Of a stretch of 64,000 nucleotides of DNA, positions 34,528-43,460 are shown one piece after another. Numbering within the stretch: position 1 is the stretch's first letter; each line of letters starts with the position of its first letter. The notes under the pieces are model-generated. The model saw nothing but the letters and a program-made list of their open reading frames with translations. It ran no database searches and was not told the DNA's origin. Source of the stretch: Streptomyces sp. ISL-43 (GTDB lineage Bacteria; Actinomycetota; Actinomycetes; Streptomycetales; Streptomycetaceae); contig NZ_JAGGOT010000064.1 in the NCBI RefSeq assembly GCF_018614195.1, forward strand, positions 20,650 through 84,649. Reading direction: 5' to 3'. Made by a program: the position numbers and the translations under genes.

Positions 34528-35517
34528 GTGCTTCTCGACACCTACGGCCGCGTGGCCACTGACCTGCGCGTCTCGCTCACCGACCGGTGCAATCTGCGCT
34601 GCACGTACTGCATGCCCGAGGAGGGCCTGCAGTGGCTCGGCAAGTCCGATCTGCTGACCGACGACGAGATCGTCCGGCTGATCGACATCGCCGTCACCCG
34701 GCTCGGCATCAAAGAGGTCCGCTTCACCGGCGGCGAGCCCCTCCTGCGCCCCGGCCTCGTCGGAATCGTGGAGCGGTGCGCGGCCCTGGAGCCCCGCCCC
34801 AAGATGTCGCTGACCACCAACGGCATCGGCCTCAAGCGCACCGCGCAGGCCCTCAAGGCCGCCGGCCTGGACCGGGTGAACGTTTCTCTGGACACCCTGC
34901 GTCCCGAGGTCTTCAAGACCCTCACCCGGCGCGACCGCCACCACGACGTCATCGACGGCATGGCCGCCGCCCGCGAGGCCGGCCTCACCCCCGTCAAGGT
35001 CAACGCCGTGCTCATGCCCGGGCTGAACGACGACGAGGCCCCCGACCTGCTCGCCTGGGCCGTGGAGAACGAGTACGAGCTCCGCTTCATCGAGCAGATG
35101 CCCCTCGACGCCCAGCACGGCTGGAAGCGCGACGGCATGATCACCGCCGGGGACATCCTGGAATCCCTGCGCACCCGCTTCACGCTCACCGAGGAAGGCT
35201 CCGAGGAGCGCGGCTCCGCCCCGGCCGAGCGCTGGGTCGTCGACGGCGGCACGGCCACCGTCGGAGTCATCGCGTCCGTCACCCGTCCGTTCTGCGGCGC
35301 CTGCGACCGTACGCGCCTGACGGCCGACGGCCAGATCCGCACGTGCCTCTTCGCCACCGAGGAGTCGGACCTGCGCGCGGCCCTGCGCTCGGACGCCCCG
35401 GACGAGGAGATCGCCCGCCTGTGGAAGGTGGCGATGTGGGGCAAGAAGGCCGGGTCCGGCCTCGACGACCCGACCTTCCTGCAGCCCGACCGCCCGATGT
35501 CGGCGATCGGCGGCTGA
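34528..35517 (+). CDS. moaA: GTP 3',8-cyclase MoaA
   Basis: A 329-residue radical-SAM enzyme that converts GTP to 3',8-cH2GTP in molybdenum cofactor synthesis. The N-terminal cluster motif is CNLRCTYC (about 22-29), the SAM-binding GGEPLL follows, and the C-terminal cluster is CGACDRTRLTADGQIRTC. The protein ends SAIGG, the essential double-glycine tail. Start GTG 34528 has AGGGGAGGGGG upstream. No other Moco gene is adjacent and no Moco riboswitch was recognised in the 195-bp leader. Confidence 0.97.
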   Translation: MLLDTYGRVATDLRVSLTDRCNLRCTYCMPEEGLQWLGKSDLLTDDEIVRLIDIAVTRLGIKEVRFTGGEPLLRPGLVGIVERCAALEPRPKMSLTTNGIGLKRTAQALKAAGLDRVNVSLDTLRPEVFKTLTRRDRHHDVIDGMAAAREAGLTPVKVNAVLMPGLNDDEAPDLLAWAVENEYELRFIEQMPLDAQHGWKRDGMITAGDILESLRTRFTLTEEGSEERGSAPAERWVVDGGTATVGVIASVTRPFCGACDRTRLTADGQIRTCLFATEESDLRAALRSDAPDEEIARLWKVAMWGKKAGSGLDDPTFLQPDRPMSAIGG

Positions 35518-35541
35518 CGCCCCGCCCCGAAGGACGGTCCG

Positions 35542-35577
35542 GAGGGCTCGCGGCGGCTACGGCCGCTGCGAGCCCTC
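35542..35577. terminator. Bidirectional hairpin between moaA and the next gene
   Basis: GAGGGCTCGCGGCGGC and GCCGCTGCGAGCCCTC form a 16-bp stem with one G-T pair around TACG. The structure includes the stop codon region of the convergent 90-residue gene. Confidence 0.8.
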
Positions 35578-35829
35578 GGGCTGTACCCACTCGTCGAGCT
35601 TCACGACGTCCTTGAGGAAACCGCGCACCCCCAGGAACTGGGAGAGCTGCTCGCGGTGTTCCTCGCACGCCAGCCACGTCTTGCGGCGCTCGGGGGTGTG
35701 CAGCTTGGGGTTGTTCCACGCCAGGACCCAGGCGGCCGCGTCGCGGCAGCCCTTGGCGGAACAGGTGGGTGCGTCGTTCCCGGCGGCAGGCGTGCGGGGC
35801 GTGTCGAATGCGTCGTCAAGGGGAGTCAC
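35557..35829 (-). CDS. Conserved small protein with Cys/His zinc-type motif
   Basis: A 90-residue hypothetical protein. CSAKGC (about 23-28) and CEEH (about 55-58) could bind one zinc ion. Trp-rich segments (AAWVLAWNNPKLH, TWLACEEH) suggest a compact fold. Relatives in Streptomyces have sometimes been labelled acetone carboxylase, a label I would not trust. Start ATG 35829. No function can be assigned from context. Confidence 0.82.
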   Translation of the reverse strand: MTPLDDAFDTPRTPAAGNDAPTCSAKGCRDAAAWVLAWNNPKLHTPERRKTWLACEEHREQLSQFLGVRGFLKDVVKLDEWVQPEGSQRP

Positions 35830-35853
35830 GGCTCAACCCTAAGACGGAAAGAC

Positions 35854-35889
35854 GACGCCGAGCAGCCACGGGGGGAGCTGCCCGGCGTC
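35854..35889 (-). terminator. Possible terminator after the DUF3099 gene
   Basis: GACGCCG and CGGCGTC arms enclose a partly paired 22-base middle, 77 bp past the DUF3099 stop on the minus strand. Weak evidence. Confidence 0.4.
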
Positions 35890-35965
35890 GGTCCGTCACT
35901 CCGACGGGGGATGCGGAGCGCGTAGGCAGTATGTCACGCAGGACCCTGTGCGGTGCACTGGAACG

Positions 35966-36298
35966 TCATGATTGATCTGAGCTTTTCTTGAGGTTTCCCT
36001 CGCCCAGCGCGGGGTGCACCGGAGTCGGCACGAAGTGCGACGGCAGGGAGGGCGTCGACTCGCGCCCCGCGTTGGCGATGACCACCGCCACGTACGGCAG
36101 AAGGGCGCCCGCGACGAGCGTCACGATGGCCACCGGGCGCTGCACGTTCCACAGGAGGACCGTCGCGACGACCGACAGGGTCCTGATGACCATCGAGATC
36201 ACATACCGGCGCTGGCGACCCCGTACGTCCTCGGCGAGGCCCATCCGCGCCCCCGTGATCCGGAAGACCTCGGACCCGTTCCGCTTCGTCCGCTCCAC
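35966..36298 (-). CDS. DUF3099 family membrane protein
   Basis: A 110-residue protein. The conserved opening is FRITGARMGLAEDVRGRQRRYVISM, followed by two helices (about 35-52 and 57-76), then a polar tail ending KKSSDQS. This layout is typical of the actinobacterial DUF3099 family. I chose the GTG at 36298 (VERTKRNGSE), since upstream in-frame sequence is Gly/Arg-rich and lacks family similarity. It diverges from the GlsB/YeaQ-like gene. Function unknown. Confidence 0.82.
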   Translation of the reverse strand: MERTKRNGSEVFRITGARMGLAEDVRGRQRRYVISMVIRTLSVVATVLLWNVQRPVAIVTLVAGALLPYVAVVIANAGRESTPSLPSHFVPTPVHPALGEGNLKKSSDQS

Positions 36299-36483
36299 AA
36301 CCCACCACCCGATCGACGGCCGACCGCCGGACACTCCCCGGCCCGGACCCTCCCACGGTACGCCGCCCGCCCGGGGCCGGGCAGAGGGGGTGTCCCCCGA
36401 ATGGAGCCGTCCGAAATGCGCGGTAGGCCGGACGAGCCGAGACTGGGCCCACATGCGTACAACGCGCCAGGAGGAGGCTCGAC

Positions 36484-36762
36484 ATGGGTTGGTTGTGGGC
36501 GATCATCGTCGGTTTTGTACTGGGTCTGATAGCCCGGGCGATCCTGCCGGGCAAGCAGCACCAGCCCCTGTGGCTGACCACGATCTTCGGCATCCTCGGC
36601 GCGGTGCTCGGCAACGCGGTGGCCACGTGGATCGGCGTCAACGAGACCAAGGGCATCGACTGGGTCCGGCACTTGCTGCAGCTTGCCGGAGCAGTCGTGG
36701 TCGTCGGTCTCGGTGACCTGGTCTACAACGCGGTCCGGGGCGACAAGCGGCGGATGACCTAG
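36484..36762 (+). CDS. GlsB/YeaQ/YmgE family stress-response membrane protein
   Basis: A 92-residue protein with three hydrophobic helices: MGWLWAIIVGFVLGLIARAI, LWLTTIFGILGAVLGNAVAT and LLQLAGAVVVVGLGDLVYN. The Gly-rich helix pattern is that of transglycosylase-associated (Tag/YeaQ) proteins, which are often induced by stress. Start ATG 36484 has AGGAGGAGG 7 bp upstream. It converges on tyrS over a strong hairpin. Confidence 0.92.
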   Translation: MGWLWAIIVGFVLGLIARAILPGKQHQPLWLTTIFGILGAVLGNAVATWIGVNETKGIDWVRHLLQLAGAVVVVGLGDLVYNAVRGDKRRMT

Positions 36763-36781
36763 ACGAAGGACGAGGCATGGC

Positions 36782-36822
36782 GCGGGGGCCGGCCCGGACA
36801 GTGCGTCCGGACCGGCCCCCGC
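36782..36822. terminator. Bidirectional terminator between the stress protein gene and tyrS
   Basis: GCGGGGGCCGG...CCGGAC pairs with GTCCGG...CCGGCCCCCGC around AGTGC, in the gap between the two convergent genes. Confidence 0.8.
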
Positions 36823-36844
36823 GTCGCGCGCGGTACGGGCCCCG

Positions 36845-38110
36845 CTATCCGGTGACCTCGACCGCGGCCAGGTTCTTCTTGCCGCGGCGCAGCACCAGCC
36901 AGCGCCCGTGCAGCAGGTCCTCCTTGGCGGGGACCGCGTCCTCGGCGGTGACCTTGACGTTGTTCACGTAGGCACCGCCCTCCTTCACGGTCCGGCGGCC
37001 GGCCGACTTGCTGGCGACCAGTCCGGTCTCCACGAGGAGGTCCACGACCAGGCCCGGCTCGGCGACCTCGGCGTGCGGCAGCTCGGACAGGGCCGCGGCC
37101 AGCGTGGCCTCGTCCAGGTCCGCCAGCTCGCCCTGGCCGAACAGCGCCTTGGACGCCGCGATGACGGCGGCGCACTGGCCGGCGCCGTGCACCAGCGTCG
37201 TCAGCTCCTCCGCGAGCGCCCGCTGGGCGGCGCGCGCCTGCGGCCGCTCGGCGGTCTGCGCCTCCAGCTCCTCCAGCTCCTCGCGGGACTTGAAGGAGAG
37301 GATGCGCATGTAGGTGGAGACGTCCCGGTCGTCCACGTTCAGCCAGAACTGGTAGAACGCGTACGGGGTGGTCATCTCCGGGTCGAGCCAGACGGCGCCG
37401 CTCTCGGACTTGCCGAACTTGGTGCCGTCCGCCTTGACCATCAGCGGGGTCGCGATGGCGTGGACGTGCGCGTCCGGCTCCACCCGGTGGATCAGGTCGA
37501 GACCGGCGGTCAGGTTGCCCCACTGGTCGGAGCCGCCCTGCTGCAGCACGCAGCCGTGGCGCCGGTACAGCTCCAGGAAGTCCATGCCCTGGAGCAGCTG
37601 GTAGCTGAACTCCGTGTAGCTGATGCCCTGGTCGGACTCCAGCCGCTTGGCGACCGAGTCCTTCGTCAGCATCTTGTTGACGCGGAAGTGCTTGCCGATG
37701 TCCCGGAGGAACTCGATGGCGGACATGCCCGCCGTCCAGTCCAGGTTGTTCACCATGACCGCCGCGTTCTCGCCCTCGAAGGACAGGAACGGCTCGATCT
37801 GGGAGCGCAGGCGCGTCACCCAGTTCGCGATGGTCTCCGGGTCGTTCAAGGTGCGCTCGGCGGTAGGCCGCGGGTCACCGATCTGCCCGGTGGCCCCGCC
37901 GACCAGCGCCAGCGGACGGTTGCCCGCCAGCTGGAGCCGGCGCACGGTGAGGACCTGCACCAGGTGCCCCACGTGCAGCGAGGCCGCCGTCGGGTCGAAG
38001 CCGCAATAGAACGTGACGGGACCGTCCGCGAACGCCTTGCGCAGCGCTTCTTCGTCGGTGGACTGGGCGAAGAGCCCGCGCCACTTCAGTTCGTCGACGA
38101 TGTCCGTCAC
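36845..38110 (-). CDS. tyrS: Tyrosyl-tRNA synthetase
   Basis: A 421-residue class I synthetase that charges tRNA-Tyr. The HIGH-type motif is HVGH (about 46-49), and the KMSKS-type motif is KFGKS (about 231-235). YCGFDPTAASLHVGHL and GGSDQWGN are bacterial TyrRS hallmarks. A C-terminal S4 RNA-binding domain occupies the last 65 residues (EGGAYVNNVKV...RRGKKNLAAVEVTG). No T-box is visible in the 95-bp leader between it and the upstream PmbA-like gene. Confidence 0.97.
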   Translation of the reverse strand: MTDIVDELKWRGLFAQSTDEEALRKAFADGPVTFYCGFDPTAASLHVGHLVQVLTVRRLQLAGNRPLALVGGATGQIGDPRPTAERTLNDPETIANWVTRLRSQIEPFLSFEGENAAVMVNNLDWTAGMSAIEFLRDIGKHFRVNKMLTKDSVAKRLESDQGISYTEFSYQLLQGMDFLELYRRHGCVLQQGGSDQWGNLTAGLDLIHRVEPDAHVHAIATPLMVKADGTKFGKSESGAVWLDPEMTTPYAFYQFWLNVDDRDVSTYMRILSFKSREELEELEAQTAERPQARAAQRALAEELTTLVHGAGQCAAVIAASKALFGQGELADLDEATLAAALSELPHAEVAEPGLVVDLLVETGLVASKSAGRRTVKEGGAYVNNVKVTAEDAVPAKEDLLHGRWLVLRRGKKNLAAVEVTG

Positions 38111-38205
38111 GGTTCTGGGTCTCCTTGGCGAGGTGGAACAGAGAGCTGAGGGGTTCCCCGCCAGTCTAGGCGGGGAAGGTGCGCACCTCAGACCCCTTTA
38201 CGTGA

Positions 38206-39597
38206 TCAGACTCCCTTGCTGACGGAGCTCATGTTGAAGTCCGGGATCCGCAGCGCCGGCATCGCGGCCCGGGTGAACCAGTCGCTCCACTCGCGCGGCA
38301 GGGTCTTCTCTGTCCGGCCGGCCTCCGAGGCCCGTGACAGCAGGTCCACGGGGGACTCGTTGAACCGGAAGTTGTTGACCTCGCCGACGACCTGCCCGTC
38401 CTCCACCAGGTAGACGCCGTCCCGGGTCAGACCCGTGAGCAGCAGCGTGGCCGGGTCCACCTCGCGGATGTACCACAGGCAGGTCAGCAGCAGACCGCGC
38501 CCGGTGTCCGCGACCATCTCCTCCAGGGACTTCTCGCCGCCCCCGTCCAGGATCAGGTTCCCGAACGTCGGGGAGACCGGCAGCCCGGTCAGGCCCGCGC
38601 TGTGCCGGGTCGAGGTCAGCCGGGCCAGCTCGCCGTCCTTGATCCACTCGGTCGCCGGGACCGGCAGGCCGTTGTCGAAGACGGACGCGTCGTCGCCGGA
38701 GCTGTGCGCGATCACGAACGGCGCGGACTCCAGGCCCGGCGCGTTCGGATCGCTGCGCAGGGTCAGCGGCAGCGGGGACAGCCGCTCGCCGAGCCGGGTG
38801 CCGCCGCCGGGCTTGGAGAAGACCGTGCGGCCCTCCACCGCGTCCCGGGCCGACGCCGACCACATCTGGTAGATCAGCAGGTCCGCCACGGCCGTGGGCG
38901 GCAGCAGGGTCTCGTACCGCCCGGCGGGCAGGTCGATCTTCCGCTCCGCCCAGCCGAGCCGTACGGCCAGCTCCGCGTCCAGCACGGTCGGGTCCACGTC
39001 CTTGAAGTCCCGCGTTCCGCGGCCCGCCCAGGCGGAGCGCAGCCGGTCCGGGGACTTCGCGTTGAGCTCCAGGGTGCCGTTGGGCTGGTCGTGGCGCAGG
39101 CGCAGCCCCGTAGAGGTGCCCATGTAGCTGGAGACCAGCTCGTGGTTGGCGAAGCCGTACAGCTCGCGGCCGCCCGCGCGGGCCCGGGCGAAGGCCTCGC
39201 CGAGGGCCGGGGCGAAGTCCGCGAAGACCGCCGAGGAGGTCTCGGCCGGGGCGTCGGTGAAGTCCGGCAAGGACGGGGTGCCGGTGACCAGCGGCTGTGC
39301 GTCCTCCGCCGGTCCGGCGCCGCGCGCGGCCGCCTCGGCGGCCCGGACCAGCGGCTCCAGGTCCTGCGCCGTGACGGCGGAGCGCGAGACGACCCCCGAG
39401 GCCGTGCCCTCCTTGCCGTCGACGGTGGCGATGACGGTCAGGGTCCGGCCGCGGGTGACGCCGTTCGTGGTGAGCGCGTTGCCCGCCCAGCGCAGGTTGG
39501 CCGTCGACTCCTCGTCGGCGATGACGACGCAGCCGTCGGCGGTGGACAGCTCGAGCGCCCGCTCGACGATCTCGTGGGGACGGGTTCGCGGGCTCAT
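38206..39597 (-). CDS. TldD/PmbA family metallopeptidase-like protein (PmbA-type partner)
   Basis: A 463-residue member of the TldD/PmbA (U62) family, without the HExxxH zinc motif, so it corresponds to the PmbA/TldE partner. Conserved stretches include LRWAGNALTTNGVTRG near the N-terminus, GRYETLLPPTAVADLL in the middle and VVGEVNNFRFNESPVDLL near the C-terminus. It overlaps the upstream TldD-like gene by 4 bp, and together they should form a heterodimeric protease. Such complexes act in microcin maturation or clean-up in other bacteria; no peptide substrate is encoded here. Confidence 0.9.
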   Translation of the reverse strand: MSPRTRPHEIVERALELSTADGCVVIADEESTANLRWAGNALTTNGVTRGRTLTVIATVDGKEGTASGVVSRSAVTAQDLEPLVRAAEAAARGAGPAEDAQPLVTGTPSLPDFTDAPAETSSAVFADFAPALGEAFARARAGGRELYGFANHELVSSYMGTSTGLRLRHDQPNGTLELNAKSPDRLRSAWAGRGTRDFKDVDPTVLDAELAVRLGWAERKIDLPAGRYETLLPPTAVADLLIYQMWSASARDAVEGRTVFSKPGGGTRLGERLSPLPLTLRSDPNAPGLESAPFVIAHSSGDDASVFDNGLPVPATEWIKDGELARLTSTRHSAGLTGLPVSPTFGNLILDGGGEKSLEEMVADTGRGLLLTCLWYIREVDPATLLLTGLTRDGVYLVEDGQVVGEVNNFRFNESPVDLLSRASEAGRTEKTLPREWSDWFTRAAMPALRIPDFNMSSVSKGV

Positions 39598-41117
39598 CGG
39601 CCGGCCTCCTGCGTGGTGTTCAGGATGTTCACGTCGCGGAACAGCGCGGACGGGCAGCCGTGCGAGACGGCCGCGACCTGGCCCGGCTGGGCCTTGCCGC
39701 AGTTGAAGGCGCCGCCCAGGACGTACGTCTGCGGGCCGCCCACCTTCTCCATCGAGCCCCAGAACTCGGTGGTCGTGGCCTGGTAGGCCACATCGCGCAG
39801 CTGCCCGGCAAGCTTCCCGTTCTCGATCCTGAATGCCCTCTGCTGGGTGAACTGGAAGTTGTAGCGCTGCATGTCGATCGACCAGGAGCGGTCGCCGACC
39901 ACGTAGATCCCGCGCTCCACCCCGCCGATCAGGTCCTCCGTCGACAGTCCGCCCGGATCCGGCCGGAGCGAGACGTTCGCCATGCGCTGGACGGGCACGT
40001 GCCCGGGGGAGTCGGCGTAGGCGCAGCCGTTGGAGCGGCCGAGGCCGGTCAGCTTCGCGATCCGCCGGTCCGTCTGGTAGCCGGCCAGGGTGCCGTCCTT
40101 GACCAGGTCCCAGCTCTGCGCCTCGACGCCCTCGTCGTCGTACCCGATGGTGGCCAGCCCGTGCTCCGCCGTCCGGTCGCCCGTCACGTTCATGATCGGG
40201 GAGCCGTAGGACAGCTTGCCCAACTGGTCGAAGGTGGCGAAGGAGGTCCCCGCGTACGCCGCCTCGTAGCCCAGCGCCCGGTCCAGCTCGGTGGCGTGGC
40301 CGATGGACTCGTGGATGGTGAGCCACAGGTTGGAGGGGTCCACGACCAGGTCGTAGCGCCCGGCCTCGACGCTCGGCGCCCGCATCTTCTCGGCGAGCAG
40401 GCCCGGGATCCGCTCCAGCTCGGAGTTCCAGTCCCAGCCGGTGCCGGTCAGGTACTCCCAGCCGCGCCCGGCCGGCGGGGCGATGGTGCGCATGGAGTCG
40501 AACTCGCCGGTGGTGGCGTCGACGGCGACGGCGGTGAGCTGCGGGTGGACGCGCACCCGCTGCTGGGTGGTGCTGGTGCCCGCGGTGTCGGCGTAGAACT
40601 TGTTCTCGTGGACGGCCAGCAGCGAGGCGTCCACGTGGGCCACCCCGTCGGCCGCGAGCAGCCGCGCGCTGAAGTCGGCGAGCAGCGCCGCCTTCTCCGT
40701 GTCCGGCACGTCGAAAGGGTTCACGTCGTAGGCCGAGACCCACGTCTTGTCGGCGTGCACCGGCTCGTCGGCGAGCTCGACCCGCTCGTCGGAGCCGGCG
40801 GCCTTGATCACCTGCGCGGAGAGCTTCGCCATGGCCACGGCCTGCGAGGCCACCTTGGCGGCGCCGTCCATGGTCAGGTCCACACCGGAGGCGAACCCCC
40901 AGCTGCCCCCGTGCACCACTCGGACCGCGTAGCCGAGGTCGGTGGTGTCGGACCCGCCGGAGGGCTTGGCGTCCCGCAGCCGCCACGAGGCGCTGCGGAT
41001 CCGCTCCAGACGGAAGTCGGCATGGTCGGCGCCCAGCGCGCGGGCCCGGGCGAGCGCCGCGTCGGCGAGCGCCCGCAAGGGCAGCGCGGTGAAGGCCGCG
41101 TCGATGGAATGGGGCAC
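39594..41117 (-). CDS. tldD: TldD family zinc metallopeptidase
   Basis: A 507-residue TldD-type protein with the zinc motif HESIGH (about 268-273, in LTIHESIGHATELDR) and later ligands near NVSLRPDPGG...GIYVVGDRSW. The C-terminal CGKAQPGQVAAVSHGCPSALFRDVNILNT is typical. It starts at GTG 41117 with GGGAGGACCTCC just upstream and is coupled to the PmbA-like gene by a 4-bp overlap. It is presumably the catalytic half of the pair. Confidence 0.92.
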   Translation of the reverse strand: MPHSIDAAFTALPLRALADAALARARALGADHADFRLERIRSASWRLRDAKPSGGSDTTDLGYAVRVVHGGSWGFASGVDLTMDGAAKVASQAVAMAKLSAQVIKAAGSDERVELADEPVHADKTWVSAYDVNPFDVPDTEKAALLADFSARLLAADGVAHVDASLLAVHENKFYADTAGTSTTQQRVRVHPQLTAVAVDATTGEFDSMRTIAPPAGRGWEYLTGTGWDWNSELERIPGLLAEKMRAPSVEAGRYDLVVDPSNLWLTIHESIGHATELDRALGYEAAYAGTSFATFDQLGKLSYGSPIMNVTGDRTAEHGLATIGYDDEGVEAQSWDLVKDGTLAGYQTDRRIAKLTGLGRSNGCAYADSPGHVPVQRMANVSLRPDPGGLSTEDLIGGVERGIYVVGDRSWSIDMQRYNFQFTQQRAFRIENGKLAGQLRDVAYQATTTEFWGSMEKVGGPQTYVLGGAFNCGKAQPGQVAAVSHGCPSALFRDVNILNTTQEAGR

Positions 41118-41300
41118 GGAGGTCCTCCCGGAGTCGGGGCAGATGGCACGATCATGTCGCGCCACGGGTTGCCGTGCCTACATCTTTCTGTAGGGACTCG
41201 ACAGAGCCCGTACCGAGGCGCTGTCGGAGCCGATTCTCCGTATGGGGTACATGACCTATAGGTTTTTGGTATTCAAACCGCTAGTCGAAAGGGTGATCCG

Positions 41301-42020
41301 TTGAGCCGCTCGGTTCTCGTCACCGGAGGAAACCGGGGCATCGGCCTCGCCATCGCCCGAGCCTTCGCGGAGGCCGGCGACAAGGTCGCGATCACGTACC
41401 GGTCGGGTGAGCCCCCGGCGGAGCTCACGGCCCTGGGCGTGCTTGCGGTTCGCTGCGACATCACCGACTCCGAGCAGGTCGACCAGGCGTACAAGCAGGT
41501 CGAGGACGCGCACGGCGCGGTCGAGGTCCTGGTCGCCAACGCGGGCATCACCAAGGACACGCTGCTGATGCGCATGTCCGAGGAGGATTTCTCCTCGGTC
41601 GTCGACACCAACCTCACCGGCACCTTCCGCGTGGTCAAGCGCGCGAACCGCGGCATGCTCCGCGCCAAGAAGGGCCGCGTCGTCCTGATCTCCTCGGTCG
41701 TCGGTCTGCTCGGCTCGGCCGGCCAGGCCAACTACGCGGCCTCCAAGGCCGCGCTGGTCGGCTTCGCCCGCTCCCTCGCCCGTGAGCTGGGCTCCCGCAA
41801 CATCACCTTCAACGTCGTCGCCCCGGGCTTCGTGGACACCGACATGACGAAGGTGCTCACCGACGAGCAGCGTGCGGGCATCGTCGGCCAGGTGCCCCTG
41901 GGCCGTTACGCGCAGCCCGAGGAGATCGCGGCTGCCGTCAGCTTCCTGGCGTCCGACAACGCCGCGTACATCACCGGAGCCGTCATTCCCGTTGACGGCG
42001 GATTGGGCATGGGTCACTGA
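41301..42020 (+). CDS. fabG: 3-oxoacyl-ACP reductase FabG
   Basis: A 239-residue NADPH-dependent SDR that reduces 3-oxoacyl-ACP in fatty acid elongation. TGGNRGIG (about 8-15), NAGITKDTLLMRM, the catalytic Ser in LISSVVG and YAASK followed by the usual helix are all present. The end, YITGAVIPVDGGLGMGH, is a textbook FabG/MabA C-terminus. The start is TTG 41301 (MSRSVLVTGG) with AAAGGGTGA upstream. It sits 5 bp before fabI, like the mycobacterial mabA-inhA pair. Confidence 0.94.
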   Translation: MSRSVLVTGGNRGIGLAIARAFAEAGDKVAITYRSGEPPAELTALGVLAVRCDITDSEQVDQAYKQVEDAHGAVEVLVANAGITKDTLLMRMSEEDFSSVVDTNLTGTFRVVKRANRGMLRAKKGRVVLISSVVGLLGSAGQANYAASKAALVGFARSLARELGSRNITFNVVAPGFVDTDMTKVLTDEQRAGIVGQVPLGRYAQPEEIAAAVSFLASDNAAYITGAVIPVDGGLGMGH

Positions 42021-42025
42021 TCACC

Positions 42026-42799
42026 ATGAGCGGAATTCTCGACGGCAAGCGCATCCTCATCACCGGGGTGCTGATGGAATCGTCCATCGCCTTCCACACC
42101 GCCCGGCTGGCCCAGGAGCAGGGCGCCGAGGTCATCCTCACCGCGTTTCCGCGGCCGACGCTGACCGAGCGCATCGCACGCAAGCTGCCCAAGCCCGTCA
42201 AGGTGATCGAGCTCGACGTCACCAACGACGAGCACCTGGCCCGCCTGGAGGGCCTCGTCCGCGCGGAGCTCGGCGGCCTCGACGGCGTCGTCCACTCCAT
42301 CGGCTTCGCGCCGCAGGACGCCCTCGGCGGCAACTTCCTGAACACCCCGTTCGAGTCGGTCGCCACTGCCATGCACGTCTCGGCGTTCTCGCTGAAGTCG
42401 CTGGCCATGGCCTGCAAGCCGCTGTTCCCGGAGGGTGAGGGCGCCGCGATCGTCGGCCTCACCTTCGACGCGCAGTACGCCTGGCCGCAGTACGACTGGA
42501 TGGGCCCGGCCAAGGCCGCCCTGGAGGCCACCAGCCGCTACCTCGCCCGTGACCTGGGCAAGGAGAAGATCCGCTGCAACCTGGTCTCCGCCGGTCCCAT
42601 CGGCTCGATGGCCGCGAAGTCCATCCCCGGCTTCTCCGAGCTGGCGGACGTCTGGAACCACCGCTCCCCGATGGAGTGGGACATGAGCGACCCGGAGCCG
42701 GCGGGCAAGGGCGTCGTGGCCCTGCTGTCGGACTGGTTCCCGAAGACCACCGGCGAGATCGTCCACGTGGACGGCGGCCTGCACGCGATGGGTGCCTGA
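42026..42799 (+). CDS. fabI: Enoyl-ACP reductase FabI (InhA type)
   Basis: A 257-residue NADH-dependent enoyl-ACP reductase, the last step of each fatty acid elongation cycle. GKRILITGVLMESSIAFHTA is the InhA/FabI N-terminal cofactor region. The catalytic pair is in YDWMGPAK (Tyr-x6-Lys), and EIVHVDGGLHAMGA closes the protein. It is expected to be in one operon with fabG and to be the target of isoniazid/triclosan-type inhibitors by family. Start ATG 42026. Confidence 0.96.
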   Translation: MSGILDGKRILITGVLMESSIAFHTARLAQEQGAEVILTAFPRPTLTERIARKLPKPVKVIELDVTNDEHLARLEGLVRAELGGLDGVVHSIGFAPQDALGGNFLNTPFESVATAMHVSAFSLKSLAMACKPLFPEGEGAAIVGLTFDAQYAWPQYDWMGPAKAALEATSRYLARDLGKEKIRCNLVSAGPIGSMAAKSIPGFSELADVWNHRSPMEWDMSDPEPAGKGVVALLSDWFPKTTGEIVHVDGGLHAMGA

Positions 42800-42820
42800 T
42801 CCGGGCCCGTTCCATCCGTA

Positions 42821-42864
42821 CGGCGGCGGCCGCGCTTCCCTCCAGGGAGGCGCGGCCGCCGCCG
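42821..42864 (+). terminator. Terminator of fabG-fabI
   Basis: A 21-bp stem (CGGCGGCGGCCGCGC arm with one mismatch further in, loop CC), followed by TTTCGC, 21 bp past the fabI stop. Confidence 0.85.
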
Positions 42865-43012
42865 TTTCGCGTGGGGCGGCGTGGGCAGTGCGGGGCGGCT
42901 CGATCAGATTTGCGCCGTCTCAGCGGATGTTCCCGAGTCGAGAATCGGGACATTTCCCTGCAAACTGACCCCGTCGGGATCTTCCCGGTTCCTGCGGGGA
43001 GGAGGTACAGGA

Positions 43013-43435
43013 GTGATCGCGAGGCGGAGCCGAGCGGTATCGCTGCTGGTCACCTCGGTGGTCCTGACCGGACTCCTGATCCCGGGTGCCGTCGCGCAGT
43101 CCGGGGACACCGGCCCCGCTCCCGGCCCGGAGGCCCCGGCCGTCGTCGACCTGGACCGGATCCCCGCCGAGCCGCCCGTGCCCGCGCCGCCCTTGGCCCG
43201 GGACCTCTTCGGCGCCGACTGCGACACCCGGATCGCAGGCTCGCAAGTGGTCGCGTACTGCCACAACAGCTATCCGCAGACCGACCTGGTCCGCCTGCAC
43301 GTGGAGTGCGACCGCTGGTGGGACGTGGACGGGGACGGCGCCGCCGTGGCCGTCCACCCGGCCGGCCGGGTGGAGCTCACCAGCCGCTGCTGGAAGGAAG
43401 TCCGCTCCGCCTGGGTCAGCCACCAGAGGCAGTGA
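43013..43435 (+). CDS. Predicted secreted small protein
   Basis: A 140-residue hypothetical exported protein. VIARRSRAVSLLVTSVVLTG then LLIPGAVAQS is a classical signal peptide with cleavage likely after AVA-Q. The mature part is Pro/Ala-rich at first, then a compact domain with four cysteines (ADCDTRI, AYCHNS, VECDRWW, SRCWKE) that could form two disulphides. Start GTG 43013 has GGAGGTACAG 4 bp upstream. I do not recognise the domain. It converges on the GntR gene 25 bp away. Confidence 0.78.
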   Translation: MIARRSRAVSLLVTSVVLTGLLIPGAVAQSGDTGPAPGPEAPAVVDLDRIPAEPPVPAPPLARDLFGADCDTRIAGSQVVAYCHNSYPQTDLVRLHVECDRWWDVDGDGAAVAVHPAGRVELTSRCWKEVRSAWVSHQRQ

Positions 43436-43460
43436 CGGCTCCAGGTCCCCCTGACGGCTC

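Noticed and set aside
38111..38205. T-box leader before tyrS
   Set aside because: Only 95 bp is available and no T-box sequence or specifier stem can be read.
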